This document shows positions 56,331 through 64,000 of a DNA stretch of 64,000 nt, one piece after another. Made by a program: the position numbers and the translations under genes. Numbering within the stretch: the first letter of the stretch is position 1; each line of letters starts with the position of its first letter. The notes under the pieces are model-generated. The model was given only the letters and a program-made list of their open reading frames with translations. It did no database searches and was not told the origin of the DNA. Where the stretch lies: positions 10,659,282-10,723,281 of the forward strand of contig OX392536.1 in assembly GCA_947623455.1 (NCBI GenBank). Reading direction: 5' to 3'. This stretch comes from Mimachlamys varia (Eukaryota; Mollusca; Bivalvia; Pectinida; Pectinidae).

Positions 56331-58610
56331 CTTTTTTCCTTTTTTTTTAGTACAAAGTTAAAAGTTTTCGGGAAAGGAGCGTAGATCCTTAAAGTAGCTC
56401 AGGCATAAAGACGGTGCTAGCTCTCTTAATAAAACGTGGCTAAACAGAAATTGAAAGTGAGCCTGCGTCCAGTTGTCTTCTCCGCATCGTCAGAACTCAC
56501 GGGGCTCTGGTCGTTTAACTTTAAGGAAGGGTGACATATACAACTTACGATGATGGTTAGCTTATTTAAAATTGCTTGTGATTGCTGCAAGTGTGATACC
56601 TATTTGATGTAAACATGTACCTACTCAAATGTACATTCACTTGACAAAGCTAATTCAAATAAGATACATGTACTAAGTCACAGGGACCTGAGAATTTGTT
56701 ACAGCTAGTTTTGGACCTAAAATAAGATGTTTAGAGTAATTTTACACATTTGGGGGTTAAGATCAAATTTCGATAAAAATGCCCCCTCAATGGTCATAAA
56801 AGCTAAAGGCTGGAAAAATCGACCCCAACTACCTTTCTTGCATCAAAAATCACATTTCTAGTTGAGGTGCGAAAAAACGCTTGGTACTGTTGGAAAGATG
56901 GATAATTGTTATTTATTAACCTCCTAAATGCAAGTCAAATGTATCCTTCTTCCGCAGAAATAATCTCCATTTCCTCCAAAAACACGCAAAATTTCCGTGT
57001 CTCAAAGTTTTCGGCACCTTGCCGGCCACTCTTTACATATTCATTGCGGTTGACGTCACTGCACTCACATATTTGAATACAATTAATTGAAAAGCTAAGG
57101 ATGTCATACATGTATTTCGAGAAGATGTGAACTTCTCCAATCTTATATTAAAACTTTCAGGTACAAGTGCTGCATGGGTTTAATGTGCGTATAGAAGTCT
57201 ATGCTGCATGCATGTACTTTGTGCAACGAATGTAAAATAAATAGTGAATTTACAATTGTAGTTGACAAAAACGGGACGCCGTCGCATATATTTTTCCATC
57301 TCAAGGGCATTGAGGTGTTGAGAGCTGAGCGTTTTGGTTTTCATCAGTTACCGCCCTTGGTCGGACGGGATCATCACTGTGACCCCAATAACGCCAGAAA
57401 ACATGCGCACGTACGGAACATATATTTGCACCATGCTGAGGGGGAAATAGCCGATGTCTTCGGGTGTGATTTCTCCAGCCTCGGACCAGTCTAATGAGTG
57501 CGCATTTACCTCCAAAGTGTTACGCAATTTGTCGTCACCAGGGTGGCGCAGGGAGGCGTGAACGAGCGCCAGTCAGTGAGACGCTTTAGAAGGTAATATT
57601 GGATGTTCAGACAATACAAATAGACGTACTATTGATCCGTGCGAAGTTGAATCGTATCACTTAATTCAAACTAACCAAAGAACAAATGACAAGGCATTTC
57701 CAATCTTTGTCAGTGTCTGTCCACTTTGTAACCGATAAAACTTGAACACGTCTGGGTCATAGAGGCGCTTACTTTGTATTTAAAAGTTTTGCCTTGACAG
57801 TGATTGAGTTCGATTATCTGTAACAGAGCAAACGCTATACACAAATTGAATTTCGTGTGGTGTCAAATCCAAATGATTTTAACAAATAAAAGTTTAAAAC
57901 GTTTGAAATATTGAATACTACCGACTTGTCGGTGGCATTCAAGAGCTGTTGCAATGAGATTGGACCTAAATAAGTGCCAGTGTTTTCAGTGTTTTGTCGA
58001 ACGAACATTTTTTATGCATTACACGCCAGATGATGTATGGTGAAGATGAGGTTGAGGCAGACACAGCTAGGGCTATAGAGTGTCTGCCCACATTGACACA
58101 ACGACCGTGCCGTGTCCCCCATATCTACCACGATTACACTTACAGTAATCATTAAGGTGTGTTTAATTAGTGCTGGTCCATGCATACTTGATGAAGCTGT
58201 ATCGCTGTCGACCGCCTCCTCTTTCCGGACTCGGTTTGTACATTAGTTACTTCCGATGGCTGACCAACGTGTGTCTATCGGCTGATTCAGGCCACTGGTC
58301 AATGTGGGATTAGTATGATACTTGATTGGTCAGTATCGGACATTAGAAGCGCTACGTGCAGACCCTATTATATCTAACCTCAACACTTTGACCCTAGCAA
58401 CAGCGTTGTTACAGTCTAGACAACCAAGTACACCAATGTTTGAGTGTGGATCAACCAATTCTTAAAGTTCGAAAAAAAACCTAATCATTTCACTTATAGA
58501 GAATGAACCAACTAATTCACTTCGCCTTAAGAATGTGAACCAAGAAATTCAATTCTCTTAGAAAATGTGAACCAAGAAATTCATTTTCCCATAACATTTT
58601 TGGTCAAATT
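56331..58610. other. Intergenic, nothing firmly recognised
   Basis: Contains a plus open frame 57201-57494 (97 codons) without recognisable domains. A 'ttgacgtcactgc' CRE-like site at about 57050 could mark a promoter or a repeat. Confidence 0.35.
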
Positions 58611-58612
58611 TA

Positions 58613-58688
58613 CCTCAATTTCAGGTCAACATATTGACATGCATTGGAATGTTTGCTCTTTTCATGTCAATTTGACCTGAAATTGACC
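58613..58688. repeat. Inverted repeat (hairpin) with GACCTGAAATTGA arms
   Basis: Left 'tcaatttcaggtcaacatat' + 'tgacatg' pairs with right 'catgtcaatttgacctgaaa' + 'ttga' around a loop of about 20 nt; the same 'tgacctcaatttgacct' motif continues to the right. Confidence 0.75.
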
Positions 58689-59039
58689 TCAATTTGACCT
58701 TAAATGACGAACTTTTGCCTGTGTATGTATTGTGGTCTTTGCTGCAAGTCTTGTTTCAGTGTATAGTTTGATATGCGTGATATACAGGGTTCGGTTTATA
58801 TGAAATTGAGACGTTGACTTTTTTATCAAGATCATTTCAAGTTGCAAAATATAGACGAATGGTTTCGAACAATTGATAGCAATGAACGGCAAGATACATT
58901 GAGCAAAAGCATTTCTTACCATAGGAACTGAAGGCCTAGGCAACTTGATTTAACTAAGGTTTGATTTTAGATATACAAGTGCTATTTCTATGAACTTAAA
59001 AACATTGTGATGTCTATTTAATTCCTAGATTTTGTTTAA

Positions 59040-60415
59040 GGACTATCTTAATGAATCCTCATATATGACTCGGGCACTAAAGCAGTCCTCATATATGACT
59101 CGGGGACTGAAGCAGTCCTCATATATGACTCGGGCACTGAAACAGTCCTCATATATGACTCGGTCACTGAAGCAGTCCTCATATATGACTCGGGCACTGA
59201 AGCAGTCCTCATATATGACTCGAGGACTGAAACAGTCCTCATATATGACTCGGGCACTGAAGCAGTCCTCATATATGACTCGCGGACTGAAACAGTCCTC
59301 ATATATGACTCGGGCACTGAAACAGTCCTCATATATGACTCGGGCACTGAAACAGTCCTCATATATGACTCGGGGACTGAAACAGTCCTCATATATGACT
59401 CGGGCACTGAAACAGTCCTCATATATGACTCGGGCACTGAAACAGTCCTCATATATGACTCGGGCACTGAAACAGTCCTCATATATGACTCGGGGACTGA
59501 AGCAGTCCTCATATATGACTCGGGCACTGAAGCAGTCCTCATATATGACTCGCGGACTGAAGCAGTCCTCATATATGACTCGGTCACTGAAACAGTCCTC
59601 ATATATGACTCGGTCACTGAAGCAGTCCTTATATATGACTCGAGGACTGAAGCAGTCCTCATATATGACTCGGGCACTGAAGCAGTCCTCATATATGACT
59701 CGGGCACTGAAGCAGTCCTCATATATGACTCGGGCACTGAAACAGTCCTCATATATGACTCGCGGACTGAAACAGTCCTCATATATGACTCGGGCACTGA
59801 AGCAGTCCTCATATATGACTCGGGCACTGAAGCAGTCCTCATATATGACTCGGGCACTGAAGCAGTCCTCATATATGACTCGGGCACTGAAGCAGTCCTC
59901 ATATATGACTCGGGCACTGAAGCAGTCCTCATATATGACTCGGGCACTGAAGCAGTCCTCATATATGACTCGAGGCCTGAAGCAGTCCTCATATATGACT
60001 CGCGGACTGAAACAGTCCTCATATATGACTCGCGGACTGAAACAGTCCTCATATATGACTCGCGGACTGAAACAGTCCTCATATATGACTCGAGGCCTGA
60101 AGCAGTCCTCATATATGACTCGGGCACTGAAACAGTCCTCATATATGACTCGAGGACTGAAGCAGTCCTCATATATGACTCGGGCACTGAAACAGTCCTC
60201 ATATATGACTCGGGCACTGAAACAGTCCTCATATATGACTCGGGCACTGAAACAGTCCTCATATACATGTATGACTCGGGCACTGAAGCAGTCCTCATAC
60301 ATGACTCGGGCACTGAAGCAGTCCTCATATACATATATGACTCGGGCACTGAAACAGTCCTCTTATATGACTCGCGGACTGAAACAGTCCTCATATATGA
60401 CTCGGGCTGTTGTGA
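59040..60415. repeat. 30-bp minisatellite, about 46 copies
   Basis: Unit 'atatatgactcgggcactga' + 'agcagtcctc'. Variation is mostly in 'cgggcactg' (cggggactg, cggtcactg, cgcggactg, cgaggactg, cgaggcctg) and agcag or aacag. One plus frame (466 codons) and two minus frames (419 and 448 codons) stay open because 30 is a multiple of three and the unit lacks stops there. Three units near 60260-60335 carry 5-6 bp insertions. Not a gene. Confidence 0.97.
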
Positions 60416-61410
60416 GAACTTTGGACAGTTAACACAACATAAAAGCTGAAGCTGTGATACCGTACACTGTTCATGTATGTTTAGGTGGTTATGCAGAATA
60501 AGTTTATCGAAAAATGGTTTATTCGGAAGTTACTTGAACACAAGAATTGTCGACAGATCTAAAGGTACATAGCTATAGGAGAATCAATGGTCCAGAACAA
60601 GGGAAATAACTCTAAAATACTGCATACTTAAATTGTATAATATGAAATCGATGACCTAGTAAAAACTATTCCACAGTTCCCACAAACGAGGTATGTTCCG
60701 AATAATGATTGTTTTATCAAGCTTTTGTTACTGGAGTTCATGTTGTTTATGTGTGCTATTTATAACCTTATTTTAGCACGCGCTGTGTTTCCTAACCCTG
60801 CTTGCACCTGTTGTGATCAACTATCTAGCAGAGAAGCCGATGTAACTGACAATTTACTTCCCTTTCTCGACGAGATCAGCAGATTGTTAGTTGTAAAATA
60901 CCTCACTTAGTTGTTCGATTCGGCATGTTTCTCGTTGAATGATGACCTGTTGTACAGAGTTATGTCCCATGTCCTGTAGATGTCGCTGTATCACCCAATA
61001 CATCCATCATTCCGTACACCAGCAGTGCCGCGTACCTACCAATTAAAACTACCTCGACAGGGACCGATGCCTCCACGGAAATAGAACTTAGGATTTTTTA
61101 AACTATTCAAAGTACAATTAGACAAAGGAAACCTTTCGTTGATGTATTTGTTAGAGATTCATTAGAGAACCTGACAACCCCTGATCATCGGGTTCACAAA
61201 AACAAATTCCAGAGTGAATTTTGTGCTCAATCATGGAGCAAAGCTGTAAAGTTCGATTAATTACGATGATGTGGATTTATTTCCTTTTGAATATTAATGA
61301 CGATAAACAGAAAGTCACAATAATGGTTTTTCCCTCCAGTAAGGTCATTGGGGTCAAAGGTCAACAATAAAATATAGTCTAATATCCAATGATTTTTACA
61401 GTTACTTTAA
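60416..61410. other. Intergenic, nothing recognised
   Basis: Includes a 61-codon plus frame (60725-60910) that begins with a hydrophobic stretch; no homology recognised, so not called. Confidence 0.4.
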
Positions 61411-61570
61411 ATAAGGATTGTACCTCATTTTCACTGCGTATACGGTAGTGTGCCCGCAGTTGGCAACGAACATATTCTATGGTGCGCGTTAGCGCTTCAT
61501 AGTGAATATGTTCGTTGCCAACTGCGGGCATACTACCGTATACGCAGTCAAAATGAGGTACAATCCTTAT
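61411..61570. repeat. 160-bp near-perfect palindrome (long hairpin)
   Basis: Left arm ATAAGGATTGTACCTCATTT... (61411-61484) and right arm (61498-61570) are inverse complements with two mismatches and one 2-nt gap; the short loop holds GCGCGTTAGCGC, itself palindromic. The segment 'cactgcgtatacggta' recurs at about 62058, so it is part of a dispersed family. Confidence 0.92.
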
Positions 61571-62631
61571 ATTTACATCATTATTAATTTTCAAGTTTTA
61601 TACGAAGTAAGATGATATAATCTCATTGGATTTCATCAATATATTTGTAGATTTAGAAAATACACTGTGAACAACACTATTTCTCTTTATAACATCATAT
61701 GTAAATTTGGTATGAAACAATATTTCAAGCAAGTCGAATTTATTTCTTTATTTATAACGGTCGCTATGTGCACGCATTGACAAAGTGATCTGGTTGTGAC
61801 GCGGTCCGACGTCAGATGTCACCACTGCAGGGCGCCGCCATGTTTGCGTTGCCGTCAAATAATTTCGAATGCGCATCATTTGGAATCAAAAGTTTGCTAG
61901 AAACTATTTATTGTTTAATCTAAAGAAATTGATTCTATATATGTTCCATGTTTCAAAATCTTGTAGGAACCAAACAATGGCCGACAGCGAATACTTATTT
62001 TTCTGAAGCGTGAACGACGCCATATTTGAACAAATATCAATCCGCCGAGCCTTTTTCACTGCGTATACGGTAATATATTCGCAGTCAGAGTTTACTAAGC
62101 ACAAGAAGGGAGAGGTGTAAATATACAGCAATAAACTTCGGTTAGCTCCCTCTGCAGACAAATGGAACCCCAAATAATAGGATGATCTATTAATAACTTT
62201 CCCCCCTTTCTTTAATGGACATGCCTTTCCTCTGAATTCTTATCATAAATGCCATGTAAATTGATTTCATGTAATACTCCTCTTTAGAGCACATTGTGGG
62301 AATACGAAGTGTTGTTTAATCTACGGGTTATTTACACCATTTCATATCAAACATTAATGTAATATGTCAATATTTTTTTAAAACCAATTTGTTTTGAAAC
62401 AAGGCTAAGTTCATTGGCGAATAAGCACCAATCGCAACATTTATGATAGCAATTACAAGATTTAAACTAGAATCCCAGTTGTCTCCCTTATACTAAGTAA
62501 CCTCTTTTACGCAATTTCATAAATCAAAATTGATTCCACGTGGTTTAACAAGAAATGTGATCAATTGAAATCAAAAGCTGATATTCTTCATCATGTCTTC
62601 TGCAATGAAATAGAAATTCAGCTTCATATAC
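61571..62631. other. Intergenic with CpG-containing segment
   Basis: 61790-61850 is CpG-rich with 'gacgtca' and 'cgccgccatgtttg' (YY1-like on the minus strand). No exon was confirmed. Confidence 0.35.
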
Positions 62632-62971
62632 CGATTGTTTATAGGAACAAGGACGTAACTCCAACATGGTGTGCTTAGAAGTAAAGGGTCGTATTTCAAA
62701 TTTATCAATTTTTAGATTTTGATTAGTAACAATTTGGGGTGAGGTTTTCTGATAGGATTTGCACTGCATATCAAATGAAATGGTCTAATTCTTTTCAATT
62801 GCAGATGTTTCTCACAACAATACATTCATTCACATTAATGCTAAATTCTATTAGAAAAGGTCACTCCGAATTGCAGTCAATCCGAATTGTTAAATTGATA
62901 AATTTGAGATACGACCTTTTACTTTTAAGCACACCATGTTGGTGAGATATCTTTGTTCCTCTAAACAATCG
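62632..62971. mobile_element. 340-bp element with 80-bp terminal inverted repeats
   Basis: Left arm 'cgattgtttataggaacaa'...'ccaacatggtgtgctta' (62632-62713) pairs with the right arm (62890-62971) with about ten mismatches. The interior of about 175 bp is AT-rich. Probably a MITE or foldback; no clear target duplication. Confidence 0.75.
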
Positions 62972-63161
62972 AATTACTTATCCCAAAGAATGATATATAA
63001 CGCTCTTTAATTTTTGATAAGTCCTATCACTTTTAAGTTTGTGTATATTAAGAACAAAGTATTAAGACTTCCAGTGAGATACAGAATAATTTTTATCAGG
63101 TAACATGTTACTTATACCCTAGCGCAAATTTGATTAGCTGTAAGTTTCAATTGTCTTATTG

Positions 63162-63220
63162 TAACGTCATGCCTATGACAATTGCATGACGTCATCAACT
63201 TCCGCACTAGAGTGAAAATG
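63162..63220 (+). promoter_or_regulatory. Candidate promoter: CRE, ETS-like and YY1 sites
   Basis: ACGTCATGC (63164 area) and GCATGACGT form an inverted pair; the second lies in a perfect CRE TGACGTCA (63187-63194). Then 'acttccg' (ETS-like) and AAAATGGCGGCC (YY1, around 63215-63226). This order is typical of TATA-less promoters with an initiating ATG inside the YY1 site. Confidence 0.35.
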
Positions 63221-63241
63221 GCGGCCTTTTACAGTTCAATG
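63218..63241 (+). CDS. Candidate first coding exon of an unidentified gene
   Basis: ATG within the YY1-like site starts MAAFYSSM, followed by ATG|GTACATG, a possible but weak donor; read through, the frame stops after 14 codons. If real, the rest of the gene lies beyond the window's right edge or in unrecognised exons. Supported only by the upstream promoter motifs. Confidence 0.2.
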
Positions 63242-63506
63242 GTACATGTATATGAAAAATGATGATGTTTTTCACGAATGAATAACGCACTTTTTTTATA
63301 ATTAATAAGAAAAATCATACACGATTTTCGATTTAGCTCGCCAGAGGCTCACTCAGTGGAACTATTTTAGACTTATTATATAAACCTTATATAAAACCGA
63401 AACTAATGTAAGATCCTGTATGTATGTACATATGTAGAGCATAAAGAAACGCTGCATTGGTAAGACATGAACCGTCGTAGAAATGACAGCTGATGAGGCT
63501 GTGCAG

Positions 63507-63597
63507 ACTTCCGGTCTTGGGCAGGTAACGATGTTTACTTCCGGTCTTGGTCTGGTAATGATGTTTACTTCCGGTCTTGGCCAGGTAACGATGTTTA
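63507..63597. repeat. 30-bp tandem repeat, 3 copies
   Basis: Unit 'acttccggtcttggccaggt' + 'aacgatgttt'. Confidence 0.9.
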
Positions 63598-64000
63598 ATA
63601 TTACAAGCTGAGCCAACACAAGATTTAACTGTTCAAAAAGTTTTACATGAATTATAATTTTAATGAGCAGATTTTATTTAGAGAGAGTGAGTTTCGTAAT
63701 TTTTTTTGTATATTTTTGGAATGAATATGGATTGTTTGTAGAGTAGGAATCACATTATTTCTAGCTAGGAATACAGTATTTTAAAATTCAGTTTTCCTCT
63801 ATAATGATGAACATTGACTTTAATTTAATTTTCACCTTTCCGTTCATTTGATTTACTTTGGCAAAATAAACAAAATGAAACTGTGTAATTTATATCAATA
63901 ACTAGATAACAAAGAGGGAACTTGCGTAAACGTTGCAAACTGTTCTCTTTAAAATATTCCGCAGAGAGCATAATCAATTAGTTTGCTTTAATAAGAATTT
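63598..64000. other. AT-rich end of window
   Basis: Nothing recognised. Confidence 0.5.

Noticed and set aside
57201..57494. 97-codon plus frame
   Set aside because: No recognisable domain, no clear promoter or splice sites; possible chance frame in slightly GC-richer DNA.
59032..60432. Open frames of 466 codons (plus) and 419 and 448 codons (minus)
   Set aside because: By-products of a 30-bp tandem repeat whose unit length is a multiple of three.

Overview
The window is eukaryotic nuclear DNA, and the repeat content points to a bivalve mollusc, perhaps a scallop-like species. The signs are AT-rich gene-poor sequence, the AAGGGAGATAAC motif, tandem cores that end in 'gacggacgg...ggtgagct' hairpin tails (pearl/Helentron-like elements), tRNA-derived and V-type SINE pieces, and many minisatellites. 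The species assignment is inference. I see no bacterial operon, CRISPR or plasmid feature.

One complete protein-coding gene is supported: a galactocerebrosidase (GALC, GH59) on the minus strand, spliced from 18 exons between 26240 (ATG) and 6274 (stop). All exon junctions were placed by hand on AG/GT boundaries with consistent phases. They give a 2010-nt CDS and a 669-residue protein, close to the vertebrate enzyme length. Signal peptide, TIM barrel with the WNE and SSE glutamates, beta-sandwich and C-terminal lectin-like domain are all present. Just upstream of the ATG lies an adjacent M-box/ETS pair that could drive it.

The gene has unusual internal architecture. A diverged, phase-matched second copy of exon 15 (10719-10896) looks like a mutually exclusive alternative exon. 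Several introns carry tandem repeats that include a splice site plus flanking exon sequence: exon 5 donor, 93 bp x about 11; exon 18 acceptor, 32 bp x 5; exon 10 acceptor x 2. The exon 12 acceptor abuts a 30-bp minisatellite. Introns also hold MITEs, including a hAT-type element nested in a pogo-like one, and a 68-bp minisatellite.

Layout: 1-3682 satellite-cored pearl-like elements; 3683-6273 AT-rich sequence with small tandem repeats and the GALC 3' UTR; 6274-26300 GALC; 26300-31400 intergenic with decayed repeats and a pogo-like MITE; 31390-36830 a cluster of decayed retrotransposons (LINE, Ty3/gypsy, LINE, SINE) with a foldback insertion; 36830-64000 gene-poor DNA with large minisatellites (41 bp at 40.1 kb, 62 bp at 50.7 kb, 30 bp at 59.0 kb), SINEs and long hairpins. 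A possible promoter and first exon of another plus-strand gene lies at about 63.2 kb. The very long open frames at 50.6-53.1 kb and 59.0-60.4 kb are artefacts of stop-free tandem repeats, not genes.
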